Counted from the stretch's first letter, positions 49,054 through 60,353 are shown. The stretch: 64,000 nt of DNA from Halieaceae bacterium (GCA_902520195.1 CABYND010000002.1:124001-188000); one strand, 5' to 3'. Notes: a model not told the origin generated them from the letters alone. Translations and numbers: made by a program.

Positions 49054-49587
49054 GTGACCCGATTGAGTCCACAAACCAAACGGTGGCAGGCGATCAATTG
49101 GTTGCTGACCGGAGTCATCTGTTTGGAGCCGGCGCACACCACACTCGCGCAGCCGGTTTATAAATTCACGGATGCGGATGGCAACGGCACCTTTACCGAC
49201 ACACCGCCGCTCTCAAGCGGCGGCACGATTGAGGAGCACGCCGTCCACGCGCCCAATACGGCCGAACCCACAGAGACGACCCGAGCCCCCGCCACACCTG
49301 TTGAGGTAGAGGAGCCCACTCGCTACGACACGCGGATTGTGACGCCGGCCGATAACGCCACCATTCCGATGGGGCCCGGCAACTTTGCGATGCAGGCTGC
49401 GCTGAATTCGCGCCTGGCGCCCGGTGAAACCCATCAGCTGTTGCTCGATGGTGACCCCGTCGGTGCCCCGCAGCGAATCGCAAACTGGCAGCTCGCAAAC
49501 GTGTACCGCGGCGAACACCAGCTGCAAGTAGTCCGCCTCGATGCGAGTGACGCCCAGCTCGATGCATCACCTGCGAGCACGGTGTAA
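49054..49587 (+). CDS. DUF4124-domain protein
   Basis: Signal-peptide region then QPVYKFTDADGNGTFTDTPPLSSGGTIEE, the DUF4124 motif. Confidence 0.85.
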   Translation: MTRLSPQTKRWQAINWLLTGVICLEPAHTTLAQPVYKFTDADGNGTFTDTPPLSSGGTIEEHAVHAPNTAEPTETTRAPATPVEVEEPTRYDTRIVTPADNATIPMGPGNFAMQAALNSRLAPGETHQLLLDGDPVGAPQRIANWQLANVYRGEHQLQVVRLDASDAQLDASPASTV

Positions 49588-49618
49588 GTGATGCGACCCA
49601 CTGTGAACAGGTAACAAG

Positions 49619-50686
49619 ATGGCTGCTGAATCCTTGATGGACCTCTCTGCCGACTACCATCTCGATCTACTGGCGACCGGGGTCATTCTGCTGGACGCTA
49701 ATCTACACATTCGCGAGCTAAACCTCTCGGCAGAGAACCTGCTCGAAGTCTCTGCCAGTCGGGCATTGGGGAGTCCTCTCGAAGAACTGCTCGATGAATC
49801 CAACGAATGGTACCCCCTCCTTTATCAGGCGCTGGCCGATAACTACCCCATGGTGCGCAGAGCGATTCCGCTCACTACTCGAACGGGGCAGGAGCGGACC
49901 GTCGATCTGACGCTGAGTCCCATTGCGGGGAAAGTCAGCTCCCGCTGTCTCTTGGTAGAGATGACCATGATTGATCGACTGCAGGCCATCAGCCGGGATG
50001 AAAGTGAGTGGCAGGCGCAGGCCACACTGAAAGAAATTATGAAAGGCGTAGCACACGAGGTGAAAAACCCACTGGGTGGGATCCGCGGCGCTGCACAGTT
50101 GCTGGCAGGGGAGCTCGCCAACCCCAATCTGCAGGAGTACACCGACATCATCATCTCTGAGGTCGACCGGTTGCGCACGCTGGTTGACCGCATGTTGGGC
50201 CCAAAAGAGCGCCTGGAATCGGAGCCCACCAACATCCACGAAGTGACGGAGCACGTCCGGCATCTAATCGAGGCCGAGGCGAAAGGCGGTCTCAGCATAG
50301 AACAGGACTACGACCCCAGCCTGCCCGACTTTCTGGCCGACGCGGGGCAGCTCACTCAGGCCGTGCTGAATCTGGTTCGCAATGCCTGGCAGGCCTGCGG
50401 GGATGGCGGGTTGATCACACTGAAAACTCGGGTGTATCGACAATTCACCGTCGGTGGCAACCGGCACAAGCTGGTGTGCGCACTGCACATATCGGATAAC
50501 GGCCCGGGCGTTCCTGACGATCTGCTCCCTATGCTGTTTCTACCGATGGTCACCGGGAACGCAAAGGGCACCGGGCTCGGACTGTCGATCGCACAGCGCA
50601 TCGCCAACCAACACGGCGGATTGATTCAGGTGCAGAGCGTACCCGGCGATACCTGCTTCACCCTGTTATTACCCATGGAGACCTGA
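49619..50686 (+). CDS. glnL: Nitrogen regulation sensor kinase NtrB
   Basis: PAS domain, GVAHEVKNPLGGIRGAAQLL H-box, NLVRNAWQA, GTGLGLSIAQRIANQHGG. Confidence 0.95.
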   Translation: MAAESLMDLSADYHLDLLATGVILLDANLHIRELNLSAENLLEVSASRALGSPLEELLDESNEWYPLLYQALADNYPMVRRAIPLTTRTGQERTVDLTLSPIAGKVSSRCLLVEMTMIDRLQAISRDESEWQAQATLKEIMKGVAHEVKNPLGGIRGAAQLLAGELANPNLQEYTDIIISEVDRLRTLVDRMLGPKERLESEPTNIHEVTEHVRHLIEAEAKGGLSIEQDYDPSLPDFLADAGQLTQAVLNLVRNAWQACGDGGLITLKTRVYRQFTVGGNRHKLVCALHISDNGPGVPDDLLPMLFLPMVTGNAKGTGLGLSIAQRIANQHGGLIQVQSVPGDTCFTLLLPMET

Positions 50687-50687
50687 G

Positions 50688-52100
50688 ATGCCGATGACTG
50701 ACCAGGTATGGATCGTCGATGACGACAGCTCAATCAGGTGGGTCATGGAAAAAGCCCTGTCCCGGGCGGGCGTCAACTGCCGAGCCTTTGAGACAGGTGA
50801 CGACGTGTTGGACGCGCTGAGCGAGGAAGAGCCATTAGTAGTGGTGAGTGACATTCGCATGCCCGGCATGGATGGCATCGCGCTGCTCTCCAAGCTCAAA
50901 TCTCAGCAACCCGACCTGCCAGTCATTATCACCACGGCACACTCGGATCTTGACAGTGCCGTCAGCTCCTACGAAGAAGGAGCATTCGAATACCTGCCAA
51001 AGCCGTTTGATATCGAAGAGATGGTGGCCACCGTGACCCGCGCCCAGTCCCAGCGGACTCGGCACGATCAGGTCGATGAGGGTCAGGGCGGTAACCCCTC
51101 TGCAGAAATTATTGGCAACGCGCCGGCCATGCAGGAAGTGTTCCGCGCGATTGGCCGACTTGCCCAGAGCCATATCACGGTGCTGATTAACGGCGAGTCC
51201 GGCACCGGCAAAGAGCTGGTGGCGCGCGCATTGCATCGTCATAGCCCCCGCGCCAGCAACGCGTTCGTTGCACTCAATATGGCCGCAATCCCTCAAGAGC
51301 TGATGGAGTCGGAACTCTTCGGTCACGAGAAGGGTGCGTTCACTGGCGCCAACAGCCGGCGTGAAGGCCGCTTCGAACAGGCCCGCGGCGGCACGCTGTT
51401 CCTCGATGAAATCGGTGACATGCCGGCTGCTACCCAGACTCGCTTATTACGCGTGCTTCAGGACGGTGAGTTTTTCCGCGTCGGCGGCGTCGACTCGATC
51501 AAGGCAGACGTACGGATCATCGCCGCGACCCACCAGAAGCTGGAATCACTGGTGGAAACCGGATTGTTCCGGGAAGACCTGTTCCACCGGCTGAACGTGA
51601 TTCGCATTCATGTCCCGAAACTTTCCGAGCGCCGGGAGGACATCCCAAGACTGCTGACCCACTTTTTAACCGTCGCCAGCGCCGAGCTCGATGTGGAGAC
51701 AAAGACGCTGTCAGAGAATGCGCTTCAAGTGCTGACCCAATTGCCGTGGCCAGGCAATGTCAGACAGCTTGAGAACACTTGTCGCTGGCTCACCGTGATG
51801 GCAGCGGGACGCGAGGTACTGTTATCGGATTTGCCGACAGAGCTCCTGCAGCATCAGGACGAAATGCCCGAGGGTGTCGCCGAGAGCTGGCACGAGCAGC
51901 TGGCGGGCTGGGCCAACCGGCAGTTGGCAGAAGGGCAATCCAACGTCCTGCGTCAGGCGTTGCCCCTGTTTGAATCGATTATGATTGAAGCGGCGCTTCG
52001 GCACACCGGCGGACGCAAGGCCGAGGCCGCGGAGCTGCTCGGGTGGGGAAGAAACACCCTCACCCGTAAGCTCAAGGATCTGGATTTACCGGCCATCTGA
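50688..52100 (+). CDS. glnG: Nitrogen regulation response regulator NtrC (sigma54 activator)
   Basis: Receiver [21 protein letters not shown]+ [29 protein letters not shown]-terminal Fis HTH. Confidence 0.96.
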   Translation: MPMTDQVWIVDDDSSIRWVMEKALSRAGVNCRAFETGDDVLDALSEEEPLVVVSDIRMPGMDGIALLSKLKSQQPDLPVIITTAHSDLDSAVSSYEEGAFEYLPKPFDIEEMVATVTRAQSQRTRHDQVDEGQGGNPSAEIIGNAPAMQEVFRAIGRLAQSHITVLINGESGTGKELVARALHRHSPRASNAFVALNMAAIPQELMESELFGHEKGAFTGANSRREGRFEQARGGTLFLDEIGDMPAATQTRLLRVLQDGEFFRVGGVDSIKADVRIIAATHQKLESLVETGLFREDLFHRLNVIRIHVPKLSERREDIPRLLTHFLTVASAELDVETKTLSENALQVLTQLPWPGNVRQLENTCRWLTVMAAGREVLLSDLPTELLQHQDEMPEGVAESWHEQLAGWANRQLAEGQSNVLRQALPLFESIMIEAALRHTGGRKAEAAELLGWGRNTLTRKLKDLDLPAI

Positions 52101-52116
52101 GCGGTGGACTAGAGAA

Positions 52117-52635
52117 TCAGTGAGTGGCGCCCTCGGGGGCCGCCTCGCCACCTTCACCCGTGTCACCCGCCTCAGTTGCCTGCTGCGCAACGGCTTGACG
52201 GAACAGCGCGTCGAAGTTGACCGGCGCAATCATCAGCGCGGGGAAACCGCCTTTGACCACCAGGTTATCGACTGCCTCCCGAGCGTAGGGGAATAAAATA
52301 GTGGGCGCGACCGTCGAGAGTAGCTGCCGCAGCGCATCGCCCTCGATGCCAGCGACAAAGAAAATGCCCGCCTGCTGCACTTCGACCAGAAAAGCGGTCT
52401 GCTCTTCCAGCTTGGCCGTGATCGTCAGCGTCAGGACCACCTCGTGATTGCCTTCCTCATCCACACGACTACTCTTGGTGTTGAGATCGACATTCACAGC
52501 CGGCTTCCACTCCTGGCGGAAGACGTTCGGCGTCATCGGAGACTCGAAGGAAATATCCTTGGTATAGATCCGCTGGGTGACAAATTGCTGTTGTGCGGCT
52601 GCTTCCTGAGCGGCTGCCGTTCCTTCTTCAGCCAT
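52117..52635 (-). CDS. secB: Protein-export chaperone SecB
   Basis: [63 protein letters not shown]. Confidence 0.95.
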   Translation of the reverse strand: MAEEGTAAAQEAAAQQQFVTQRIYTKDISFESPMTPNVFRQEWKPAVNVDLNTKSSRVDEEGNHEVVLTLTITAKLEEQTAFLVEVQQAGIFFVAGIEGDALRQLLSTVAPTILFPYAREAVDNLVVKGGFPALMIAPVNFDALFRQAVAQQATEAGDTGEGGEAAPEGATH

Positions 52636-52679
52636 ACTGGCTCTCCTTCTGTATCAAAGTCGTGGCGGTTGCTTTGAGA

Positions 52680-52931
52680 CTACGCAAGCAGCGGGTCCAA
52701 CCCGCCTGAGCGCTCAAGACCATACAACTGGTCGCAACCACCAATATATTGTTCGCCAATCCAAATCTGCGGTACCGAGGTTTGCCCGGCCCGCTCGGCC
52801 ATCTGCTGTCGTGTAGTGGGGTCGCCATCTACCGGGATATCCTGATAAGAAACCCCTTTTTGATCGAGTAGCGCTTTTGCCCGAATGCAGAATGGGCACC
52901 ACCGCGTGGTGTAAATCACCACCTCACTCAC
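52680..52931 (-). CDS. grxC: Glutaredoxin 3
   Basis: VVIYTTRWCPFCIRAKALLDQKGVSY; TSVPQIWIGEQYIGGCDQLYGL; GTG start. Confidence 0.94.
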   Translation of the reverse strand: MSEVVIYTTRWCPFCIRAKALLDQKGVSYQDIPVDGDPTTRQQMAERAGQTSVPQIWIGEQYIGGCDQLYGLERSGGLDPLLA

Positions 52932-53365
52932 TGGGTCACGACCGGGAGCTTTTGTGCATCCCATTCCATCATGCCGCCAGAGAGCTTTTGTGCCCGACTG
53001 AAGCCCTGAGACCGAAGTGTTTTGGTTGCAGGGCCGGCTGACTGTCCCATTTTACACACCACGACCACCGGTTTTTCTCGGAATTTTTCCAATTCGCCGG
53101 CGCGATTCGCCAGTGCAGCGGCCGGAATATGCAGCGCGTCCGTAATGTGACCGCGCGCGTAGTCTGCCGCGTCCCGGATGTCGAGAAAGATGCCGCCTTC
53201 GCTATTCACTAACTGGACCGCTTCGTTGATCGACAGAGCCGGTCCCGCTTTGCGCGTCTCATGTAGCACCAGCATGGTCAGCGTCGTCGCCAACGCGGCC
53301 ACCAAAATCCACTGCTCACCTAAAAACTGAAAAATTAAATCTGCTGACACGCTCTTTCTATCCAC
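52928..53365 (-). CDS. Membrane-anchored rhodanese-like protein
   Basis: N-terminal [52 protein letters not shown]. Confidence 0.92.
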   Translation of the reverse strand: MDRKSVSADLIFQFLGEQWILVAALATTLTMLVLHETRKAGPALSINEAVQLVNSEGGIFLDIRDAADYARGHITDALHIPAAALANRAGELEKFREKPVVVVCKMGQSAGPATKTLRSQGFSRAQKLSGGMMEWDAQKLPVVTQ

Positions 53366-53561
53366 TGGGCAATCGTCTTCTCAACCACACCGACGTGGCT
53401 TTGAATGTTTTGCGCTCTTTCAGAGTTTCGCAATCGACTTACTGCATAATATGCGGGGCGCGAGTATATCGGTTCAACCGACCACCCTCCAGTCAGGAGT
53501 AGTGCCCTGTCTGCGGGGGCACGTTACAATACGCGGGACAGCTACCCGAGCCCTACACGCC

Positions 53562-55094
53562 GTGTCTACGCCCCGACGCACCACGCTACTTGTCATTCTG
53601 GATGGTTTTGGTCATCGCTCTGCCAGCGAGGACAACGCCATTTTTGCGGCAAAGACACCCACTCTCGATCGCCTGTCGCGTGAGGCACCGCACACGCTGG
53701 TGTCAGGATCCGGGCTGGATGTCGGGCTCCCGGAAGGCCAGATGGGTAATTCCGAAGTGGGCCATATGAGCCTCGGCGCCGGACGCATCGTTTACCAGTC
53801 CATCACCCGCATTGATCAAGCGATTGCCGGCGGCGAATTTGCTGCTAACAGCGCGTATTTGGACGCCATCGATCGCGCCGTGGCGGAAAATAAAGCGGTC
53901 CATGTTATGGGCCTCTTGTCCCCCGGCGGCGTTCACAGCCATGAGGAACAGCTGTTCGCGGCGGTGAGACTGGCCGCGGAACGCGGCGCGAAGAAGCTCT
54001 TCTTGCATGCGTTTCTCGACGGCCGTGATACCCCGCCCCGCAGTGCAGCCCCGTCACTGGAGCGCGCTGAAGCAGTCTTTGCCGCACTCGGCACCGGGCG
54101 AATTGCGTCTGTCCATGGTCGCTACTGGGCGATGGATCGCGACAACCGTTGGGAACGGATTGAAAAAAGCTACTCGTTGCTGACAGAGGGCGAGGCAGCA
54201 CACGATGCGCCCACTGCCCTGAAAGCATTAGCAGCCGCCTACGCAAGGGACGAGGAAGACGAGTTTGTCGCCCCGACCCGGATTGGTGACCGCGCGGCCT
54301 TCGCCGATGGCGACGCAGTACTGTTTATGAATTTTCGTGCGGACCGCGCCCGGCAGCTCACCCAGGCACTCACCGAATCGAATTTCGACGGCTTTGACCG
54401 ACGCCATCAGCCCGCCCTGCGACTCGTCACGACAACCGAGTACGCAGGGTCTTTGTCGTGTCCGGTGGCTTTTCCAGCCGACACGCTGGAAGACAGCCTC
54501 GGCGAGGTGCTTGCGGATGAAGGACTCACTCAGCTGCGGATTGCCGAGACCGAGAAGTATGCGCACGTTACCTTTTTCTTCAGCGGCGGTCGCGAAGACA
54601 CGTTTACGGGCGAAACCCGCACGCTGATCCCCTCACCCAACGTTGCCACCTATGACTTGCAGCCGGAAATGAGCGCTCATGAGGTCACCGATGCGCTAGT
54701 CGCGGCCATCGAATCGGGTGCCTACGACTTTATCGTCGTCAACTTTGCCAACGGTGACATGGTGGGCCACACCGGTCAGTTTGATGCCGCAGTGGCGGCA
54801 GTGGAAACCCTTGATGAGTGCCTGGGCCGCATCGAAGCGGCACTGCTTGCTGCGGGTGGTGAAGGTTTGATCACCGCGGATCACGGCAATTGTGAGCAGA
54901 TGCGCGACTACGAAAACGACCAGCCACACACCCAGCACACCACCGAGCCCGTGCCCTTGATTTACCTTGGTCAGGGCAATCGAGACCTGGATCCCGATGG
55001 TGGCATCCTCGCCGACATCGCGCCCACGATTCTGGCCATGATGTGCCTCGACGTCCCCGCTGCGATGTCGGGACGCAGCCTCCTCAAGCACTGA
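53562..55094 (+). CDS. gpmI: 2,3-bisphosphoglycerate-independent phosphoglycerate mutase
   Basis: [70 protein letters not shown] start proposed. Confidence 0.95.
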   Translation: MSTPRRTTLLVILDGFGHRSASEDNAIFAAKTPTLDRLSREAPHTLVSGSGLDVGLPEGQMGNSEVGHMSLGAGRIVYQSITRIDQAIAGGEFAANSAYLDAIDRAVAENKAVHVMGLLSPGGVHSHEEQLFAAVRLAAERGAKKLFLHAFLDGRDTPPRSAAPSLERAEAVFAALGTGRIASVHGRYWAMDRDNRWERIEKSYSLLTEGEAAHDAPTALKALAAAYARDEEDEFVAPTRIGDRAAFADGDAVLFMNFRADRARQLTQALTESNFDGFDRRHQPALRLVTTTEYAGSLSCPVAFPADTLEDSLGEVLADEGLTQLRIAETEKYAHVTFFFSGGREDTFTGETRTLIPSPNVATYDLQPEMSAHEVTDALVAAIESGAYDFIVVNFANGDMVGHTGQFDAAVAAVETLDECLGRIEAALLAAGGEGLITADHGNCEQMRDYENDQPHTQHTTEPVPLIYLGQGNRDLDPDGGILADIAPTILAMMCLDVPAAMSGRSLLKH

Positions 55095-55105
55095 GCCCGC
55101 GCTCA

Positions 55106-56269
55106 GTGGTTCGTGTCTTCACGCTCTGCCCCGAACCAATTAGCTGCTGTATTGCCTTGTGGGCGGGCCTGACGGCTGCAGCATGGGCACAGTCGCCCGA
55201 CACCCTCGACCAAACCTCGGAACAAATAGAAGCGCTGCGCGCAGAGATCACCGTCATTCAAGCACGGCTGGCGTCTCAGGAAAGTGAACGCGACGCGCTG
55301 CAAGATGCATTGCGAGAGGCAGAGGTTCGAATCGGCGAACTGGACCGACAGCTCGGTGCGCTGGGCCAGGAACGTCGCGCGCTGCAGCAGGAACTCAATG
55401 CGCTCGATGCGGAAAGCGAACATCTCCGACAAGCCCAACGCCAGCGAACCGATACCATCGACACCAGCATTCAACAGCTGTGGCTTTTGCAGCAGGGAGG
55501 CGGCTTCCGGGTCTGGTTCGGCGACCAAAACCCTCAGGACGTTGCCCGCAACCTCGCCTACTTTCAGACGCTGATCGAGGCGCAGCAGCAAATGATTGCG
55601 GACTACGGACTCGGTCTGGAAGCCATCACAGAGAACCGTAGCCGCATCGCCCAAGCCGAGACCGCACTGAGAAAACAGGCGAGCGCGACCGAAGCGACAA
55701 AAACAACTCTCACAGACCAACGGGCAATGCGACAAGCGACCCTTGCCCAAATCAGCCAGCAGGTGCAGGACGATCAGCAACGCCTGAACGTGCTGCAACG
55801 CGACCAAGCGCGCCTGAACGCCCTGCTCGGTGAGCTGGAGGCAGTCGCTGCGGCTGCCCCACCCGAACCGCGAATGCCCTTCGCAGACGCTCAGGGTATA
55901 TTGGTCATGCCATTGGTGGGCACGCTGAAAAACCGATACGGCGCGCGACGCAATGCGGATATTCGCTGGCGTGGCTGGCTGATCGCAGCGGATCAGGGCG
56001 AACCTGTGCGCGCTGTCCACGGCGGCGACATTATATATGCCGACTGGCTTCGCGGTCAGGGCCTGTTGGTGGTGGTGGATCACGGTGAAGGATGGCTATC
56101 CCTTTATGCCCAAAACCACAGCCTGCTCCGAGGCGTGGGCGACCGTGTCAGTGCCGGGGACATCATCGCCAAAGCAGGCGCCAGTGGCGGTAGCGAGACA
56201 TCCGGCCTGTATTTTGAAATTCGGCACCGCGGCGAACCGGTCGATCCCGGCGAATGGATACGCCGCTGA
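55106..56269 (+). CDS. envC: Murein hydrolase activator EnvC-like (coiled coil plus LytM/M23 domain)
   Basis: Long coiled coil, then LVMPLVGTLKNRYGARRNADIRWRGWLIAADQGEPVRAVHGGDIIYADWLRGQGLLVVVDHGEGWLSLYAQN. Confidence 0.92.
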   Translation: MVRVFTLCPEPISCCIALWAGLTAAAWAQSPDTLDQTSEQIEALRAEITVIQARLASQESERDALQDALREAEVRIGELDRQLGALGQERRALQQELNALDAESEHLRQAQRQRTDTIDTSIQQLWLLQQGGGFRVWFGDQNPQDVARNLAYFQTLIEAQQQMIADYGLGLEAITENRSRIAQAETALRKQASATEATKTTLTDQRAMRQATLAQISQQVQDDQQRLNVLQRDQARLNALLGELEAVAAAAPPEPRMPFADAQGILVMPLVGTLKNRYGARRNADIRWRGWLIAADQGEPVRAVHGGDIIYADWLRGQGLLVVVDHGEGWLSLYAQNHSLLRGVGDRVSAGDIIAKAGASGGSETSGLYFEIRHRGEPVDPGEWIRR

Positions 56270-56337
56270 GACGGAGCCGAATAATCGGGTACCATTACCG
56301 GCCCACAGATTTGAGGTCTCACCCTCAGGACAAACTC

Positions 56338-57813
56338 ATGGACGTGCGTTTACGCTTTCGCGGCATCGGATTGCTGCTCACACTCTTGATCTGCTCGCCA
56401 CTGCTGGCGCAGGACCCTGAAAACGAAGAAAGCCTTACCGCGCCAGGCAACGATCCGCACAGCGGGATGGATATTGCGATAGAAAACGCCGACGATCCCA
56501 CGACGCAATCGCTGCCCCTCGAAGAACTGCAGATGTTTGCCGACGTGTTTAATCAGATTCGGCAGGGCTATGTGGAATCAGTCCCCGACAGCGAGTTATT
56601 CGAACTCGCGGTTCAGGGCATGCTGTCCGGTCTCGACCCCCACTCCGTCTTTTTGAGAGAAAAGGCCTACGACTCTTTGCAGGAAACAACGCAAGGCGAG
56701 TTCAGCGGTCTCGGTATCGAAATCGGACAGGATCGCGGCTATATCACCATCATTGCTCCGATTGACGGCTCACCCGCCGAGGCTGCGGGCCTCGAGGCAG
56801 GGGACGTCATTCTGAAAATCGATGGTGAATCGATTCGTGACCTGCCCGTAAACAAGTCGGTCGAAATGATGCGCGGCCCTACCGGTTCAGAGGTCTTGCT
56901 CAGCATCGGTCGACGCGGTGTCGCTGACCCGTTCGATGTCACCGTCATCCGCGACATCATCAAGGTGCCCAGTGTGAGAAGCCGGGAACTCATGGACGGC
57001 TACCTCTGGTTGCGGGCATCCCAGTTCCAGCGAGATACCGGACTGGAAGCCATCGCCACCTTGGCTAAAGCGCAGGCCGAAGGCCCCTTAAAGGGCGTTG
57101 TCATTGACCTGCGCAATAATCCGGGCGGCGTGCTCGGTGCGAGTGTCGACATGGCGGGTGCTGTGCTGGATGGCGGCTTGGTGGTGTACACCGAAGGTCG
57201 TCACCCCCAAGCCGCAGACCAGTATGAAGCGGCGGCCGGCGACATGCTCAACGGCGCGCCGATCGTAGTGCTGATCAACAGCGGCTCCGCCAGCGCATCG
57301 GAGATTGTCGCCGGTGCACTTCAGGATCGTCGGCGCGCGGTGATCATGGGCACGAGAAGTTTCGGCAAGGGCTCGGTCCAAACAATACTGCCCGTCAATG
57401 ACACCCGCGCAATCAAACTCACCACTGCGCTGTACTACACCCCCAATGGCCGTTCGATTCAGGCAGAAGGTATCGTGCCCGATATCGTGGTGGAGCGAGC
57501 AGAAGTGACCAGCGTCGAGTCAAATCGCCGCACCAAAGAAGCCGATCTGCAGGGGAGTTTGAGCGGTGACGGTGGTCCTGTCGATGCTCAATCTGAGAGT
57601 GAAGCCCTGACAGAATTGCGCAATTCGGATAATCAGCTTTACGAGGCGCTGACTCTGCTGCGCGGCATTAATTTGCTGACTCCCGAGGCACCAGCCAAAG
57701 TATCCGAGGAGAAGAACCCGGTTACAGCGGCGCTCGGTACCCCCTTTATTACCGCCTGTACACAGATCGCCATGCGCGGGTGCTTTATTGAGCCTCAGGG
57801 ACAGCGACAGTAA
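56338..57813 (+). CDS. ctpA: C-terminal processing peptidase (S41)
   Basis: PDZ FSGLGIEIGQDRGYITIIAPIDGSPAEAAGLEAGDVILKIDGE; catalytic GSASASEIVAGALQDRRRAVIMGTRSFGKGSVQ. Confidence 0.95.
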   Translation: MDVRLRFRGIGLLLTLLICSPLLAQDPENEESLTAPGNDPHSGMDIAIENADDPTTQSLPLEELQMFADVFNQIRQGYVESVPDSELFELAVQGMLSGLDPHSVFLREKAYDSLQETTQGEFSGLGIEIGQDRGYITIIAPIDGSPAEAAGLEAGDVILKIDGESIRDLPVNKSVEMMRGPTGSEVLLSIGRRGVADPFDVTVIRDIIKVPSVRSRELMDGYLWLRASQFQRDTGLEAIATLAKAQAEGPLKGVVIDLRNNPGGVLGASVDMAGAVLDGGLVVYTEGRHPQAADQYEAAAGDMLNGAPIVVLINSGSASASEIVAGALQDRRRAVIMGTRSFGKGSVQTILPVNDTRAIKLTTALYYTPNGRSIQAEGIVPDIVVERAEVTSVESNRRTKEADLQGSLSGDGGPVDAQSESEALTELRNSDNQLYEALTLLRGINLLTPEAPAKVSEEKNPVTAALGTPFITACTQIAMRGCFIEPQGQRQ

Positions 57814-57932
57814 TCTTTGATTCAAATCTGCGATCTGCAAATTAGCATCCCTAGCAAGGTATGGCGAACGCTACCGCAACTACCCGCCAGTGATTGGCCC
57901 ATGCCTAAATTGAGCCCACGGCCTGAGAAAAA

Positions 57933-58703
57933 TCACAAAAAAATTAATTTGACGATCATCAGGGAAAGGGCCGTAAACAATATAAGTTTTATGAAAGCTC
58001 CACCAAAGCTTACAGATGCCTTTGCCCCGATCATTCCCCCTAGCGCCATTCCAAACGCGAGGAACAATCCCAATACCCACTCCAGCTCTACGTTGTTAGC
58101 GAAAACCAGTAACGCGGCTAATGTGTAGACAGCGATAATGAATGTTTTATTCATATTCGCAGACACTAGGTCGAGACCCAATATTTTGTGCATCACGGGC
58201 ATTATGATGAAGCCAATACCTATTTGGATAAACCCGCCCCAAAGTCCCACGAAAACCATCGCTGCATGCCCCGCAAGCAGTCGACTCGGACTGATTTTTA
58301 GAGGTATGTCCTCACTGCCCAAAACATCGCTACTCTTTGTAGGGACCGCCATACTGGCCATAACAGCCAGCATTACTGCGGCAACTATGTAGTCAAACCA
58401 TTTTCCGTCTAGTCGAGTTCCAACATAGGCCCCAAAAATCGCCCCCGGTATGGTGGCAATTGCGAGAGTAAGGCTTAGCCGCCAATTACGGTATCCATTC
58501 AGAAAAAATGTGCAGGCCGCGGTAACATTCTGGCTAAGTATCGCGATGCGATTCGTGCCATTGGCTACCGGTCCCGAGCAGTCGAGAAACAGTAGAGAGG
58601 GGACTGTGAGTAACGAGCCTCCACCAGCGACGACATTAAAAAAACCACCCGCGATACCCACCATGGCGATCAGGACAGCTTGCCATAGATCGATAGAGAT
58701 CAT
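57933..58703 (-). CDS. TauE/SafE-family permease
   Basis: MVGIAGGFFNVVAGGGSLLTVPSLLFLDCSGPVANGTNRIAILSQN and WGGFIQIGIGFIIMPVM TM repeats; 4-bp overlap with formamidase. Confidence 0.9.
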   Translation of the reverse strand: MISIDLWQAVLIAMVGIAGGFFNVVAGGGSLLTVPSLLFLDCSGPVANGTNRIAILSQNVTAACTFFLNGYRNWRLSLTLAIATIPGAIFGAYVGTRLDGKWFDYIVAAVMLAVMASMAVPTKSSDVLGSEDIPLKISPSRLLAGHAAMVFVGLWGGFIQIGIGFIIMPVMHKILGLDLVSANMNKTFIIAVYTLAALLVFANNVELEWVLGLFLAFGMALGGMIGAKASVSFGGAFIKLILFTALSLMIVKLIFL

Positions 58704-59794
58704 TTTAATTCGGGGGCAACGGTACCTTTCTCCGGAAAAATATTACGCGGTACCTTTACGTGGATACCCTGTGTCCCGTCTACAACCTGTGTGACGTTAA
58801 AGTCAGTGGCAATACTCATTAGCGAGTAAGCGTCGTGCGCAGACAGGCCGCATTGCTCTGTGAGCAAATGAAGCATATCAATAGAGGCATTTTTCATGGC
58901 TATATTTAAGTCCTCATCAAAGCCATGCACGATCCAATAATTTGGCGTCTCAAGAAGAGGGCTAGGAAAAGTGAAGTCCTTTCTTAATATGACTTGAAAA
59001 AGAACATTCAGCGATGCCTCAATCGCAGTGCCGCTAATCTCACCATCCCCTTGTGAAATGTGCGGATCTCCAATTGAGAACAGAGCACCATCAACAGCAA
59101 CTGGATAATACATCACGGCACCAGCGCCTATCCGCCAATTATCGATATTTCCGCCATGAAGGCCCGGTGGAATGGTGCTCACTCTGCCTCGGACGTCAGG
59201 GGCCACTCCCGCAGTGCCTAAGTGGGGCCTAACGGGGACTCGCACCCCATCAAGCGCTGACTCTCGATCGCAGTGCGGGCAGTTCGTGATTTTACCGGGT
59301 ACCGCGTAACTTCCAGTATTATCGTAAGCATATATCGCTGAAGCAGTTTGATGATTGTCATCTAATTTATAGATCGTTACTCGCTCAGTTTCATCGAATT
59401 CTTTATATAAGTGTCCCCAATTGGCGGCCACATTAGACCCGTAATTGAGTCTAGGTAGCATCTGAAAATAACGAACTTCCAAGATATCTCCCGGCTTTGC
59501 ATCGTTCAGATAGATCGGCCCAGTCATTAAATGAACGCCCGGATGGCGATCGGACTCAGGGATATCGCGGAATATCTTTTCAATTCGGGGGTCCATGAGC
59601 AGCTCTGGGTCATCTCCAGCGTGATGGGTAACAGCTTCCGCCCAAATTAAATCCCCGCTTTCAGCAATCATTACCGGTGGGATAGTTGGATCAAAATAAC
59701 CCCAGTGACAGTTTTCGGGTGTCGCTGGCAGATGCCTGAGCGTCTGCGGTGGGACGTCGAGTCGTGGTTTTCCATCCATGCTCATAAAGCCCAT
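58700..59794 (-). CDS. Acetamidase/formamidase family amidohydrolase
   Basis: HLMTGPIYLNDAKPGDILEVRYFQMLPR, TIPPGLHGGNIDNWRIGAG, SIGDPHISQGDGEISGTAIEASLNV. Confidence 0.93.
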   Translation of the reverse strand: MGFMSMDGKPRLDVPPQTLRHLPATPENCHWGYFDPTIPPVMIAESGDLIWAEAVTHHAGDDPELLMDPRIEKIFRDIPESDRHPGVHLMTGPIYLNDAKPGDILEVRYFQMLPRLNYGSNVAANWGHLYKEFDETERVTIYKLDDNHQTASAIYAYDNTGSYAVPGKITNCPHCDRESALDGVRVPVRPHLGTAGVAPDVRGRVSTIPPGLHGGNIDNWRIGAGAVMYYPVAVDGALFSIGDPHISQGDGEISGTAIEASLNVLFQVILRKDFTFPSPLLETPNYWIVHGFDEDLNIAMKNASIDMLHLLTEQCGLSAHDAYSLMSIATDFNVTQVVDGTQGIHVKVPRNIFPEKGTVAPELK

Positions 59795-59857
59795 AAATTT
59801 TCACCTTTAGCCATAAAGTTCATTGAAGAATATCTGGACCTCTACGTAATTTAGGTC

Positions 59858-59875
59858 CCGCCAAGCTTGGGCCAA
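59858..59875 (-). promoter_or_regulatory. Candidate sigma54 promoter of the formamidase-permease operon
   Basis: Minus strand TTGGCCCAAGCTTGGCG: GG-N10-GC with TGGCCC and TGGC elements, about 65 nt upstream of the start codon. Confidence 0.5.
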
Positions 59876-59942
59876 GTATTCATAGATTCAGCTAAAACAA
59901 CAGGTTGCACCTACTCCCCGCATTTAACTGTATATCGATCAC

Positions 59943-59959
59943 TGCACACTTTTAGTGCT
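59943..59959. promoter_or_regulatory. NtrC-like site 1 upstream of formamidase
   Basis: TGCACACTTTTAGTGCT, GCAC-N7-GTGC. Confidence 0.6.
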
Positions 59960-59960
59960 T

Positions 59961-59977
59961 TGCACATTCCGGGTGCG
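59961..59977. promoter_or_regulatory. NtrC-like site 2 upstream of formamidase
   Basis: TGCACATTCCGGGTGCG, GCAC-N7-GTGC, 18 bp from site 1. Confidence 0.6.
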
Positions 59978-60353
59978 GTCAATGCACCACCCCCCGAGCT
60001 GATTGCTCTGTTAACGTTGGCAGTGATTGGTAGCCCTGAGACCAATGTCTCGATTCATTAATCTGGTAAGAGTCAGTTAAATTTGCCAATAGTGACGTCC
60101 GCGGGGCTGCCCTCTGAGCTTGGTCCCTGACCTAAAGGTCTGCTCTGAAATTTAAAGGCCTGCTGGAATGGTTGTTAAGTTTTTTGTGTTAAAGGATTGC
60201 TGACCTCAATTGCCACTTGCGAAAAAGAAGTGATTGCCGCCAGACTTCTATCCCTCGATCGGAAAAGAAGCCGAGCGTTTTGTCAGCAAACACGCTTCTG
60301 CTGGGACGAAGACAATACTCAGCCTCCCAAGACTTTAGAGTCAGCCCGGCGAC

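Noticed and set aside
55103-56083. 326-aa minus-strand ORF antisense to envC
   Set aside because: Composition typical of the shadow frame of a GC-rich gene; the plus strand shows clear EnvC/M23 domains.
60120-60175. Imperfect direct repeat TAAAGGTCTGCT / TTAAAGGCCTGCT and small ORFs between formamidase and TonB receptor
   Set aside because: Short and imperfect; no transposase or integrase similarity could be recognised, so no mobile element called.
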